NCBI RefSeq assembly: GCF_000966285.1
Contig: NZ_KQ031391.1
Coordinates: 1,698,640 to 1,762,639, forward strand
Source: Pseudofrankia sp. DC12
GTDB taxonomy: Bacteria; Actinomycetota; Actinomycetes; Frankiales; Frankiaceae
Length of the DNA: 64,000 nt
Direction: 5' to 3'
Shown: in pieces, positions 9,271-18,470 of the stretch
Numbering within the stretch: position 1 is the stretch's first letter
Layout of the letters: each line of letters begins with the position of its first letter
Notes under the pieces: generated by a model
Seen by the model: only the letters and a program-made list of their open reading frames with translations
What the model was told of the DNA's origin: nothing
Database searches by the model: none
Program-made: the position numbers and the translations under genes

Positions 9271-9343
9271 GACTATCGCCCTCAGTCCGTCGGTCTCGTC
9301 GGTGGGTTGTCGCGGCTGCGCGCGGTCGCCTGGGCTCGCGCCG

Positions 9344-10075
9344 TCAGCTCGTCGACGTCGGCTTGATCGTGAAGGAGCGCAGGACCTGGTCCACCGCAGG
9401 GCTGTTCTGCGCGTAACACAGCGCGGTGCAGGTGATCACCAGCTGGTAGAGCACGGTCTGGTTCTGGTCCAGCAGGCTGGTCTGGTCGATCTCCGCGAGG
9501 CCCGCTGACGTCGAGAGCTGGTAGATGAGGTGCACCCCGTGCACACCATCGGCCTTCTTGACGGTCTCGTCGGCCAGGAGCAGGAAGGCCGGGTGCAGCC
9601 GGGCGCCGACCGGGTCCTGCTTGATGGCCGCCTCCTGCGCGGCCTCCGCGTCGTCGATCGACACGAGCAGGTTGCGCAGGCTGTCGGTGGAAATCGTCTT
9701 GGCCTCTTCCGGCAGGAGCTGGCGCACCTGCAGGAACCCGTTCGGCTGCTGGGAGTCGGGGGCCAGCGCGGTGGTCGGCTGGGTGCTTCCCGAGGCGTCG
9801 AGCTTGGTCATCCACTCGCGCTGGCTGAGCGCGACGTACATGTCCGGGCTCATCTGGCGAGCGTCGATGCCCAGCAGCTGCGGGTCCTGGATCCGGACGT
9901 GGCTCCAGCCGTCGGGCACCTTCACGTACACGCCAGCAGCCTTATTTGTAACGTATTTGTTACTCGCGGAACTGCACGCGGAAGTAAGCACAAGGACGCT
10001 CACGACGGCGCCCGCTACGGCGGCCCTGAGGACGGACCCCGACCAGCGACGCCGATCGGCTGCTCGCGCGACCAC
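9344..10075 (-). CDS. secreted lipoprotein of unknown function
   Basis: The 243-residue product has a signal peptide with a hydrophobic core (AAVAGAVVSVLVL) and the lipobox LTSAC, so it should be lipidated and anchored outside the membrane. I place the start at the GTG at 10075 because a GGGGAGG site lies six bases upstream; an in-frame GTG at 10117 would add 14 residues. The mature part contains VKVPDGWSHVRI, which resembles the start of LpqN/Mog1-like or other actinobacterial lipoproteins, but I do not recognise the family. It lies 73 bp upstream of the FtsH-like protease on the same strand, so co-expression is likely and a link to membrane proteolysis is possible. Confidence 0.75.
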   Translation of the reverse strand: MVARAADRRRWSGSVLRAAVAGAVVSVLVLTSACSSASNKYVTNKAAGVYVKVPDGWSHVRIQDPQLLGIDARQMSPDMYVALSQREWMTKLDASGSTQPTTALAPDSQQPNGFLQVRQLLPEEAKTISTDSLRNLLVSIDDAEAAQEAAIKQDPVGARLHPAFLLLADETVKKADGVHGVHLIYQLSTSAGLAEIDQTSLLDQNQTVLYQLVITCTALCYAQNSPAVDQVLRSFTIKPTSTS

Positions 10076-10525
10076 GGCAAACCTCCCCAATATGAGGCCG
10101 AATCCATGGTGCGGCACCGAGCCATGGTCAAACTACGTCTTCACACAACATTAAAGCTATCGGCCGCCGTGCCGCGTCCTGCCGACCACTTGTGATTCCG
10201 TCCACCCGCGCGCGTCGTCCGAGCACGCACCTTCACCGCCTCCCGGCACCACCCTGCGACGCCACGTACCGTGCCGCCACTGGACGCCGCCACTGGACGT
10301 CTCCGGGAGCCACGGTGAGACACGTCCGGCCCGGCGCGCCCTGCCAGACCGTGGGCTCGCCGTCGAACGCCACCATCGGATCCCCGATCCCGAGCAGATC
10401 ACATCGATCCCGCCCGGGACCCAGCGACGCGCCACCCTGCCGACGCCACGCGGACATGACGGTCACACCCGCAGGTCTCGGCCACTTCCATCCCCACGCG
10501 GGACGGGTCAGGCACACTGGTCGGC
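10076..10525. other. divergent intergenic region
   Basis: About 450 bp between the lipoprotein gene and the divergent membrane-protein gene. It holds an AT-rich stretch at 10128-10160 that probably carries promoter elements. I see no gene or strong inverted repeat. Confidence 0.45.
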
Positions 10526-11767
10526 ATGGCGCGTACGCGGGCAGCCGGGCACGACAACGCGTACCGGGCCGTTCCCGGCGGCGACCTGCCGGGCACACCT
10601 GGGCGTTCCGCTCGCGACGGCGGCCCCCGGCACCTCTTCGGCATCGTCGCCGTGGCCGTCGTGTTCGCCCTCGTCGGGCTCACCCTCTGGCGGCCCCTGT
10701 CGGCGCTGGTCGCGGTGCCGCTCATCGCGGTGCTCGCCCTGATCGTCCGACGGGCCGTGCCGGTGCCCGCGGCCAAGGCCGCGGCCCCCGCCCGCCGCCC
10801 AGGCCGGGACGGACAGGCCCGGTCCACCGCCACGGCCTCGTCCCGCGGGGTCCCGTCGTCACGGACAGCTCCCGCGCGCCGGCCAGTCAACGCCAGCCGT
10901 TACGACGACCGGGCGCCTTACGACCAGGAAGCCGAGCTTCCCACCACGGCGACCCGCCGCCCGGCAACACCGGCCGGGCGAAACCCGGCCGACGTGCGCT
11001 ACGGCCGGGACGACGCCCGCGACCGCCACGACGAGCAGGAACCCAGGCCCCGGCGGGCCACCACTCCCTCACCGGGTTTCGAGCCCGACTACGACCACCC
11101 ACGCCGCGCCGCCGCTCGCCGCCCTGGCGACGACCAGGGCCGCGCGCTCCCCCGCGACGGCGCCCGCCCGGCAGGCCAGCAGCGGCCCGGCTATGCGGAC
11201 GCGCCGTATCACTCCCCCGACGAGCGCTCCGGTTACGTCCGGCCCGGCCATGACCAGGGCGGCCCGGCCCCGGACGGCCGGCACCCGTCGGCGCCGGGCT
11301 CCGCCCAGCCGGCCGCGCGGGACCCGGCCGACGGCCGCTACACCGGCACAGGCCCCGGCGGTGCGCCGACGGGCGGCACCGGGCCCGGTGCCGCCCGGTA
11401 CGAGGACGCGCGGTACGGCGAGGCGGGGTACGGCGGCGATCCTTACACCGCCGGCCAGGGGCCCGCGGCCTACCAACGCGGGCCAGCCGACGAGCACCAC
11501 GACCAGCAGCCTGGCTACCCCGCCCCGCGGCGGGCCGAGTACGACGGCGCCGACGGCTACGACGAGTACGAGGACCACGACGGTGACGACCAGGGCGAGG
11601 ACCTCGACGACTCGGGCGCCGAGACCAGGCGGTGGCGTGGCTGGCGGCGGCCGGACTGGGACTACGACAGCGAGCCCGAGCCCGAGCCGAACGAGGACAT
11701 GATGCACACCATGGCCCTCGACATGCGTGGCTACCTGGACGACACCGGAAGCTTCCGGATGCCGTAG
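10526..11767 (+). CDS. membrane protein with long disordered Pro/Gly/Asp-rich tail
   Basis: Unknown protein of 413 residues. Two adjacent hydrophobic helices (about 36-56 and 58-75: IVAVAVVFALVGLTLW and ALVAVPLIAVLALIV) are followed by about 330 residues that are low in complexity, rich in Arg, Asp, Gly, Pro and Tyr, with many YxD/E-type repeats and a strongly acidic end. It ends with a short ordered-looking segment, MHTMALDMRGYLDDTGSFRMP, that may be the only conserved part. I recognise no enzyme domain. The ATG at 10526 is the only sensible start. Confidence 0.6.
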   Translation: MARTRAAGHDNAYRAVPGGDLPGTPGRSARDGGPRHLFGIVAVAVVFALVGLTLWRPLSALVAVPLIAVLALIVRRAVPVPAAKAAAPARRPGRDGQARSTATASSRGVPSSRTAPARRPVNASRYDDRAPYDQEAELPTTATRRPATPAGRNPADVRYGRDDARDRHDEQEPRPRRATTPSPGFEPDYDHPRRAAARRPGDDQGRALPRDGARPAGQQRPGYADAPYHSPDERSGYVRPGHDQGGPAPDGRHPSAPGSAQPAARDPADGRYTGTGPGGAPTGGTGPGAARYEDARYGEAGYGGDPYTAGQGPAAYQRGPADEHHDQQPGYPAPRRAEYDGADGYDEYEDHDGDDQGEDLDDSGAETRRWRGWRRPDWDYDSEPEPEPNEDMMHTMALDMRGYLDDTGSFRMP

Positions 11768-11821
11768 GACCAGCTGGTCCGACGCCCAGCGGCGGCCACG
11801 TCCGCGGATCCGGGAGACCCG

Positions 11822-12076
11822 TCAGCGATCCACGTCGGGAACCTCTTCGGCAAGCGCGGCGCGGACCGTGGCGACGGCGTCGGCCACCGCCGCCGGGCCG
11901 CCACCGGCCCGCCCGGCGGCCAGGCCGACGAGGAACGCCGTCAGCGGCGCGGCGGGCCGGGCCACCCCGTGCGCCACCTCCCGGGTCAGGTCGAGCAGCT
12001 GCGCGACGTCAACGGCGGCCGGGTCCAGCCCCAGCACGTCACCCACGCGGCCCACCCAGTCCTCCAGCGCGCCCAC
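11822..12076 (-). CDS. DUF6457 protein, molybdopterin-linked
   Basis: Small 84-residue helical protein beginning MGALEDWVGRVGDVLGL and containing LDLTREVAHGVARPAAPLTAFLVGLAAGRAGG, the pattern of the DUF6457 family found next to molybdenum-cofactor genes in actinobacteria. It starts 17 bp after the moaA stop on the same strand, so the two form an operon. Biochemical role unknown; context points to molybdenum-cofactor synthesis or transfer. Confidence 0.8.
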   Translation of the reverse strand: MGALEDWVGRVGDVLGLDPAAVDVAQLLDLTREVAHGVARPAAPLTAFLVGLAAGRAGGGPAAVADAVATVRAALAEEVPDVDR

Positions 12077-12093
12077 CGGTTCCCTCGCCCTCG

Positions 12094-13080
12094 CTAGCCG
12101 CCGATCGCGGACATCGGCCGGTCCGGCTGCCGGAACGACGGCTCGCCGATGCCGTGGCCAGGGCGCTTGATCCAGACGGCCTGCCGCCAGCGCTCCGCGA
12201 TGTCGTCGTCAGTCTCGCCGGAGCGCAGCGGCCCGCGCAGGTCGCCCTCCTCGCGGGCGAACAGGCAGTTGCGCACATGCCCGTCGGCGGTCAGCCGGAC
12301 CCGGTCGCAGGCGGCGCAGAACGGCGCCGTCACCGACCCGATCACGCCCACCGTCGCGGGGCCGCCGTCGACGTGGAACAGCTCGGCCGGCGCGGAGCCG
12401 CGGCCGCCCACCGGGGTGAGCGTGAACTCGGCGCGCAGCGCGGCGAGGATCTCCGCGGCGGTGACCATCGACGCGCGGTTCCAGCCATGCTGCGCGTCCA
12501 GCGGCATCTGCTCGATGAAGCGGGGCTCGTAGCCACGGTCCAGGCACCAGCGCAGCAGCGTAGGCGCCTCGTCCTCGTTGACGCCGCGGGTCAGCACCGC
12601 GTTGACCTTCACCGGCCGCAGCCCGGCCGCCGCCGCGGCCGCGAGGCCGGCGACGACGTCGTGCCAGCGGCCGCGGCGGGTGATCTCACGGAAGCGCGCG
12701 GGATCCGTCGAGTCGAGCGACACATTCACCCGGTCGAGACCGGCCGTGCGCAGCGCGCCGGCCGACCGGGCCAGGGACAGGCCGTTGGTGGTGAGCGAGA
12801 GCTCCGGCCGGGGCCGCAGCGCGGCCAGCCGACCGACCAGCTCGACCAGGCGCGGGCGCAGCGTCGGCTCACCGCCGGTGAGCCGGACCTCGGTGACGCC
12901 GAACCGCTCGACGGCGATCCGGACGAGCCGGACCACCTCGTCGTCGGTGAGGATGTCGGAGCCCGGCAGCCACGGCACCCCGTCCGCCGGCATGCAGTAG
13001 GAGCAGCGCAGCGTGCACCGGTCGGTCAGGGATACCCGCAGGTCCGTGGCCACCCGCCCGAAGGTGTCGATGAGCTGCAC
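12094..13080 (-). CDS. moaA: GTP 3',8-cyclase, molybdenum cofactor step 1
   Basis: Radical-SAM enzyme that, with MoaC, converts GTP to cyclic pyranopterin monophosphate. The 328-residue product has the N-terminal radical-SAM cluster CTLRCSYC (Cys22, Cys26, Cys29) and the C-terminal cluster region beginning [13 protein letters not shown] and followed by NCLF, which binds GTP through a second 4Fe-4S cluster. The protein ends in SAIGG, the functionally required Gly-Gly tail of MoaA. The DUF6457 gene follows directly. No other moa, mob or moe genes are in the window. Confidence 0.96.
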   Translation of the reverse strand: MQLIDTFGRVATDLRVSLTDRCTLRCSYCMPADGVPWLPGSDILTDDEVVRLVRIAVERFGVTEVRLTGGEPTLRPRLVELVGRLAALRPRPELSLTTNGLSLARSAGALRTAGLDRVNVSLDSTDPARFREITRRGRWHDVVAGLAAAAAAGLRPVKVNAVLTRGVNEDEAPTLLRWCLDRGYEPRFIEQMPLDAQHGWNRASMVTAAEILAALRAEFTLTPVGGRGSAPAELFHVDGGPATVGVIGSVTAPFCAACDRVRLTADGHVRNCLFAREEGDLRGPLRSGETDDDIAERWRQAVWIKRPGHGIGEPSFRQPDRPMSAIGG

Positions 13081-13309
13081 ACCTGACAGGGTATGGGTAC
13101 GGCTGGCCGCGTGGGCCGGACACGGTCGCGGGCCGGTACGAGGGCGCCAGGCCGGCTTCGGTGGGCCGCGTGTGACGGAGCGAAGTGGGATATCGCCGGT
13201 CGGTCGCGATTTCGTTGACGGGCCTGGGACACTACGGCGGCGCCCGGGACATCCCCGGGTGGTTGGTCGACGACGTCACCGGCGGGCAGACGGCGTTGGA
13301 GGGAGTGGG

Positions 13310-14125
13310 ATGCGCGTCTTCGGGGTCGACATCGGCGGGTCCGGCATCAAGGGCGCACCGGTGGAGATTGACGACGGCACGTTGGCCGCGCCCAGGGTCC
13401 GGCTGGCCACCCCGAGCCCGGCCGAGCCGGCCGCCGTCGCGGCCGTGGTCGCCGAGGTCGTCGGCGAGTTCGGCTGGCAGGGCCCGATCGGGGTGACCTT
13501 CCCTGCCGTGATCCAGGGCGGCGTCGCGCAGACCGCGGCCAACGTGGCGAAGGGCTGGGTCGGCACCGACGTCGCCGCGACACTGGCCGAGCCGCTCGGC
13601 GGGCGGGAGGTCGTCATCATCAACGACGCGGACGCCGCCGGCGTGGCCGAGATGGCCTTCGGCGCCGGGCGGGACGTGCCCGGGCTCGTGGTGATGACCA
13701 CGTTCGGCACCGGCATCGGCACCGCGCTGTTCCTGCACGGGCAGCTCATCCCGAACACCGAGCTGGGGCATCTGGAGGTCGGCGGCCACGACGCCGAGAC
13801 CAAGGCCTCCGACGCGGCCCGCGAGCGCGAGGACCTGAGCTGGGAGCACTGGGCCAAGCGGGTCAGCAAGTACCTCAACACCGTCGAGGCGCTGCTGTGG
13901 CCCGACCTGATCATCATCGGCGGCGGGGTGAGCAAGCGGGCCGACAAGTTCCTCGACCTGCTGACGGTGCGGACCAAGGTCGTCCCGGCGCAGCTGCGCA
14001 ACGACGCGGGGATCGTCGGTGCCGCGCTGGCCGCCGGCATCGACCAGAACCGGCCGAAGATCCCGTCCCGCACCGTCCGCCGCCGCCCGCCGGCGACCCG
14101 TCCGCCTGGCGGACGCCGCCCCTGA
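13310..14125 (+). CDS. ppgK: polyphosphate glucokinase (ROK family)
   Basis: Phosphorylates glucose to glucose-6-phosphate using inorganic polyphosphate or ATP in the cytoplasm. The 271-residue product begins [15 protein letters not shown], the phosphate-binding ROK signature, and has the second phosphate motif [10 protein letters not shown], the sugar-binding ELGHLEVGG and the PpgK-typical [15 protein letters not shown]. It lacks the zinc-binding cysteine cluster of regulatory ROK proteins. I use the ATG at 13310 because the ROK motif starts within five residues and GGAGGGAG lies just upstream. The end is a basic Arg/Pro tail. Confidence 0.93.
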   Translation: MRVFGVDIGGSGIKGAPVEIDDGTLAAPRVRLATPSPAEPAAVAAVVAEVVGEFGWQGPIGVTFPAVIQGGVAQTAANVAKGWVGTDVAATLAEPLGGREVVIINDADAAGVAEMAFGAGRDVPGLVVMTTFGTGIGTALFLHGQLIPNTELGHLEVGGHDAETKASDAAREREDLSWEHWAKRVSKYLNTVEALLWPDLIIIGGGVSKRADKFLDLLTVRTKVVPAQLRNDAGIVGAALAAGIDQNRPKIPSRTVRRRPPATRPPGGRRP

Positions 14126-14748
14126 GGCCGCTCCGGCCTCGGTCATCGGTCCTTTGGCGGCACCCAGCCGCGATGCCAGCCACAAAGACACGCCCGGCCA
14201 CCGGACTCCACCGCAAGCCCGAAAAAGGGTCGAAGGGCGCTCAGCGCCCTTCACAGGCGGGTGGTCTGGCCGCCTCCGGCGGCCAGACCACCCGCCCGAC
14301 ACGCCCGGCCGGCCGGGTGAACATCGCCGCGACCCGGTCAGGACGGCAGACTATGGGTGTCGGTGCCCGGCACGGGCCAGCCGGCCAAAGCAGACGCGAC
14401 CATGCCATTGGCGCCCAGCGAGGTGCCAAGCCCTCCGGCCGCGTCCGCAGAGGTCCCTGGCCAGACGCGTACCGGCGCAGGCCAACCGTCGTTTCCAGCC
14501 CCGTCGTCGCCCATGTTCCGCCGGTCATGCCTCACCCTGCGTGATCGTGGCCGTGCCCGTTGGCTGATCTGTCCGGCTTCCGGGCGGGTTCGGGAGTCAG
14601 CGCGACGGCGACGCGGGACGATGTGCGGCGGTGCCGGCGGGTCAAGGTCTGCCGGGCGGCGCGGACCAGGCTTCGGCCGCGGCCGGGCCGGGATGAAGCG
14701 CGGCCCGTCGGGCGGGACGCGGGCAAGGCGACGGGAGGAGATGGCGTC
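14126..14748. other. intergenic region ppgK-sepH
   Basis: About 620 bp. The first 170 bp hold two tandem terminator-like hairpins. The rest must hold the sepH promoter; the sepH frame stays open upstream to 14560, but that part lacks family similarity. I see no further gene. Confidence 0.5.
14232..14296 (+). terminator. tandem terminator hairpins after ppgK
   Basis: Two perfect hairpins in succession: 14232-14240 with 14244-14252 (9 bp, three-base loop), then 14256-14274 with 14278-14296 (19 bp, three-base loop). They lie about 110 bp after the ppgK stop and about 450 bp before sepH, on the same strand as both. Confidence 0.8.
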
Positions 14749-17679
14749 ATGCGCGAGCTGCGGGCGGTCGCACTCAGCGAGGACGGCGGCTACCTCGTGC
14801 TCGCCGACACGAGCAGCCGGTCCGACGCCGAGCAGTTCCGGGTCCCCGTCGACGACCGGCTGCGGGCTGCGCTGCGGGGCGCCCGGCGCAGCGAGGTCCG
14901 GACCGAGAGCGCGCTGACTCCGCGCGAGATCCAGGCCCGGCTGCGCGCCGGTGAGACCGCCGCCGATGTCGCCCGCGCCGCGGGCATTCCAGTGGAGCGG
15001 GTCGAGCGGTACGAGGGCCCGGTGCTCGCTGAGCGGGCCAGGGTGGTGCAGGAGGCGCGCGCCGCGCTGCTGCCCAAGGACACCGGCGGCGCACCCGGCC
15101 GGCCGCTGGGCGAGGTGGTCGACGCCCGTCTGATGGCAGGCCAGGACGACCCGGACAGCGCCCAGTGGGACGCCTGGCGCCGGGTCGACGGGATCTGGCT
15201 GGTGCAGCTCACCTCCGAGAGCCGCTGTGCGCGCTGGACCTGGGACCCGGTGGTCCGCCGGGTCCGGCCGCACGACGACGCGGCCCGCACGCTGGTCGCG
15301 CCAGAGCCCCTTGACGCGGCGCCGGCGCCCGCCGCGACCACCGCCGCGCCGCCGCGCCCCGGCCCGCCGGCCCTCACGCTGGTGACCGAGCCGGCCACGC
15401 GGCAGCCCGCCCCGGCGCGCCCGGCGCCCGGCTACCCGGGCGACCAGCGACCGCGGTACGCCCAGCCGGCCTCGTTCCCGGCAGGTGGCTACCAGGAGGC
15501 ACCCACCCCGGCGGCTCCGTTCCCGCCCGCGCCGCAGGAGCCCCACTACCCGGCGGCCGCCCACCAGCCAGCCGCCCATCACCCCGGCGCGCAGCATCCG
15601 ACGGCTCAGTACCCCGCTGCCCAGCACCCTGCGGCTCGGTTCCCGGCGGCCCAGTACCCCGGCGCCCAGTACCCGGGTGAGCCGTCCCCGGCCCCCGGCG
15701 AGGACCTCGGCCTGGGCGGCGCCCAGGCCGGCCACTACCCGGACCCGGCCGCCTACCCGCCGGCCCAGCAGCGGCCTGAGCACGCAGGCCAGGCCCGCTA
15801 CCAGGCGGACGGCTACCCGCCGCCGGGCCAGCCGGCCCCGACGCGCTACCCGGCCGCGGACGCCCAGCGTCCGTTCCCGGCGTTTCCCGCGGAGCCGTAC
15901 GCCGACCCGGCCGCCGGGCCGCTGTTCGGCGAGGACCCGTTCGCGGCGGAGTCGTACGCACCGGACACCTACGCCGATCCGGACACCTACACCGATCCGC
16001 AGGTCGGCGGCCCAGGCGGACGAGACGGACGAGACGGACGAGACGCGCCGGCTGGCCCGCCGACGGGCCCGACGCCGGTGCCAGCCGCCTACCGCCTCCC
16101 TGCGCCGGAGCACACCGGCGGGCTGCCGGTCATGCCACCGGCCGACGAGCCCGACGCGCCGACGCCCTTCGCCGCGCCCGCGGGCCGCCCGGCCCGCCCG
16201 GCCGCCGCGCACCGGCCGACCCGGCCGCCGGCGCTCGAACCACGGCCGGGTCGGCCGCTGGACGGCCGCCGGTGGCCGGAGCACGACGACGCCGGCCTTG
16301 ATCTCACCCTGGACGCGGACCTGTTCGACGAGCCGGCCGACCACCCCGCCCCGCCGTCACCCGCGGGAGCGCGCCCGCTGCCGCGGCCGGCCACGGCCCC
16401 GCCGCGCGGGACGCCAGCTACCCCGGCCCGCCCGGCGCCCGCCCCGGCACGGCCGCCGGCCGCCGAGGCCCAGCCGCAGACCCAGCGCGCCGGGCTGCCG
16501 CCGATCCCAACGCTTTCCCCGCGGCAACGGCCCGAGGCTCGCCCCGCGCAGCCACGCCCGGTGCCGCCGTCGCCCGGCCTCGAACCGCCACGCGCTCCCG
16601 CGGCACGACCGACGCCGCCGGCCGCGGTACCTCAGGTCGCCCAGCAGCCCGAGCCCCGGGCCGCCCTGCCGGCGTCCGACCCGAACACGCCGTGGCAGGC
16701 CGAGGGCGTGGCCGCGGACGAGTCCGTCGCCGACACGGCCGGTGACCAGCAGGCGACGCGACCCGAGGCACCGGCTCGGGCGACCCGCCAGCCGGAGACA
16801 CCTGCGCCGGAGGCGCCATCGTGGGACGCGCCCAATGGCAACGAGTCCGGCGCCACTACCACCGCGGAGGCCGACCAGCTGGACGAGCTGCCCGACGTCG
16901 CACCGGCCGCGGAGCCAGTCCTGACGGCGCCCCGGGTCGCCGGCCCGGCCGTCGTACCAGCCCGGCCGACCAGGTCCCCGGCACGCCCGGCGGCCAAAGG
17001 CCCGGCGGCCGCCCGCCCGTCGACCACCGACGCGTCTTCCCCAGCTCCGGTTGCCTCAGCCCCGGCCGCGGCCGGGCACGTCCCGACCGGCGCAGTGGCC
17101 GCCACCGCGGCACCCGTCGCGCCGGGTACAGCGGCTCCGGCCGCGGCGGCCGCTGAGCCGCTCCCGGCCGCGGCGGCGACCAGAACCGGCCAGGCCACTC
17201 CCACGCGGGGCAGGGAGGCCGTCACCGCGGCGGCAACGACTACCCCTGGCGGTTCCAAGGCGGACGAGCGGGCGCTCGTCGCGACGGAGGCCGCGGCCGA
17301 CGAACCGAACGGCGAGGAACCGATCGGCGACGGAGCGACAGTCGAGGTGACGTCGGTCACGACGGCGACGGACCAGGCAGGCCCTGCGAAGGGCGACGTG
17401 ACGAAAAAGACGTCGGCCGCTGGCGGGAACCGGCTGGCCGCGGCGGCCGCCGCCGCGAAAGCCGGCGAAAAGCAGGACAAGCCGGAGAAGTCGCCAGGGA
17501 AGAATCAGGACGGGACGCCCGGATCGTCCGCTACGGATGGTGACAGGGACGCGACGAACCAGCCGTCGAACCGGCCACGGAACACCCCCCGAACTGGTGA
17601 ACGTGCCGGAGGCGGTCGACGTGGGCGCAAGTCGGTGCCAGCATGGGATGACATCGTCTTCGGTGCCCGCCGCACCTAG
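14749..17679 (+). CDS. sepH: septation protein SepH (DUF3071) with very long disordered tail
   Basis: Cell-division protein that in Streptomyces and mycobacteria promotes FtsZ assembly. The N-terminal 190 or so residues match SepH: they begin MRELRAVALSEDGGYLVL, include a helix-turn-helix-like TPREIQARLRAGETAADVARAAG, and the conserved VDARLMAGQDDPDSAQWDAW and TWDPVVRRVRP. The remaining roughly 780 residues are Pro/Ala/Gln/Glu-rich and low in complexity, with Q-H/Y-P repeats around 15565-15680 of the DNA. SepH is usually 330-450 residues, so at 976 this copy is unusually long. The ATG at 14749 has GGAGGAG at 14734-14740; upstream codons are not SepH-like. Confidence 0.9.
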   Translation: MRELRAVALSEDGGYLVLADTSSRSDAEQFRVPVDDRLRAALRGARRSEVRTESALTPREIQARLRAGETAADVARAAGIPVERVERYEGPVLAERARVVQEARAALLPKDTGGAPGRPLGEVVDARLMAGQDDPDSAQWDAWRRVDGIWLVQLTSESRCARWTWDPVVRRVRPHDDAARTLVAPEPLDAAPAPAATTAAPPRPGPPALTLVTEPATRQPAPARPAPGYPGDQRPRYAQPASFPAGGYQEAPTPAAPFPPAPQEPHYPAAAHQPAAHHPGAQHPTAQYPAAQHPAARFPAAQYPGAQYPGEPSPAPGEDLGLGGAQAGHYPDPAAYPPAQQRPEHAGQARYQADGYPPPGQPAPTRYPAADAQRPFPAFPAEPYADPAAGPLFGEDPFAAESYAPDTYADPDTYTDPQVGGPGGRDGRDGRDAPAGPPTGPTPVPAAYRLPAPEHTGGLPVMPPADEPDAPTPFAAPAGRPARPAAAHRPTRPPALEPRPGRPLDGRRWPEHDDAGLDLTLDADLFDEPADHPAPPSPAGARPLPRPATAPPRGTPATPARPAPAPARPPAAEAQPQTQRAGLPPIPTLSPRQRPEARPAQPRPVPPSPGLEPPRAPAARPTPPAAVPQVAQQPEPRAALPASDPNTPWQAEGVAADESVADTAGDQQATRPEAPARATRQPETPAPEAPSWDAPNGNESGATTTAEADQLDELPDVAPAAEPVLTAPRVAGPAVVPARPTRSPARPAAKGPAAARPSTTDASSPAPVASAPAAAGHVPTGAVAATAAPVAPGTAAPAAAAAEPLPAAAATRTGQATPTRGREAVTAAATTTPGGSKADERALVATEAAADEPNGEEPIGDGATVEVTSVTTATDQAGPAKGDVTKKTSAAGGNRLAAAAAAAKAGEKQDKPEKSPGKNQDGTPGSSATDGDRDATNQPSNRPRNTPRTGERAGGGRRGRKSVPAWDDIVFGARRT

Positions 17680-17980
17680 GCGGGGCAGGGCCCTTGGCGT
17701 ACGCCGCTCCAATCCCCCGAAAGGGGGCTGAAGTCCCGGAAACCGTGAAACGCGGGGCGCAAGACCGGGAAGGGTTGAAGATGGTGGTCTCGGCGGTTCA
17801 GAGGAGACCCAACGGGACGCGGTACAGCCGCTCTGGACGCAACGGCGCCACTCCAGCCGGCATGACCGGACGCCATGCGATGCAACCTCATCGCGTGGCC
17901 GGCGGTCCTAGCGAAGTGTGAGGGACCGATCACACGGCCAGGCCTGGAAGGTCTGGCCGCCGGACACAGTTGGAGAGGGT
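17680..17980 (+). ncRNA. possible structured leader RNA upstream of the DUF7455 gene
   Basis: This 300-bp gap is dense in short complementary arms: 17714-17718/17723-17727 closed by GAAA; 17734-17739/17765-17770 enclosing CCG (17743-17745)/CGG (17753-17755); 17786-17791/17804-17809; and a 10-bp stem 17873-17882/17889-17898 with one G-U pair. The part at 17739-17770 loosely resembles the core of c-di-GMP-I riboswitches, but the second half does not fit. It could equally be a sepH terminator followed by a promoter. No known RNA family is claimed. Confidence 0.3.
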
Positions 17981-18184
17981 GTGACTGGTACTACCACGAA
18001 GCCGACGCTGACCAATCTCGACAGGTGCGACAGGTGCGGCGCTCAGGCGTACGTCCGCGTCGTCCTGCCCGGTGGCAGCGACCTGCTCTTCTGCCGGCAC
18101 CACGCCAAGTCCCACGACTCCAAGCTCCGCGAGATGGCCGTCGAATACCACGACGAGTCCGACAAGCTCACCGTCGGCAGCTAA
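17981..18184 (+). CDS. DUF7455 small zinc-binding protein
   Basis: Short, 67-residue cytoplasmic protein widespread in actinobacteria. It contains LDRCDRCGAQAYVRVVLPGG followed by LLFCRHHAKSH, giving a CxxC...CxxH set of likely zinc ligands. The GTG at 17981 is preceded by GGAGAGG; a longer frame to 17918 lacks conserved residues. Function unknown; a zinc-ribbon role in nucleic-acid or protein binding would be a guess. Confidence 0.85.
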   Translation: MTGTTTKPTLTNLDRCDRCGAQAYVRVVLPGGSDLLFCRHHAKSHDSKLREMAVEYHDESDKLTVGS

Positions 18185-18470
18185 CGAACCTACTGGCGCG
18201 GGCCTGCCGGGTCCGCCGCCTGAGGTGGGTGGCCATCATGGTCGCCCGTCCTGAGGCGGCCTCCCGGCAGGCCCGCGTCGCGTTGTGCCCACGACGCGGG
18301 CCGACAGAGCCCCGGCGACCCGAACACTCATGAACGTCGGCTCGTGAACATCAATGTCGACCCTCCGCACGCCCACCCCTCGGGATGAGCGCACGCCGGG
18401 GATACTGCCAACTGCGCAAGTCGGCGGATGGTCCACAACGGCCGGCCGCCGACCCCGTACGGTTGGGGCC

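Noticed and set aside
17739-17770. c-di-GMP-I riboswitch
   Set aside because: Only half of the core is similar, the conserved second half is absent, and key bases differ; kept only as a candidate structured RNA.
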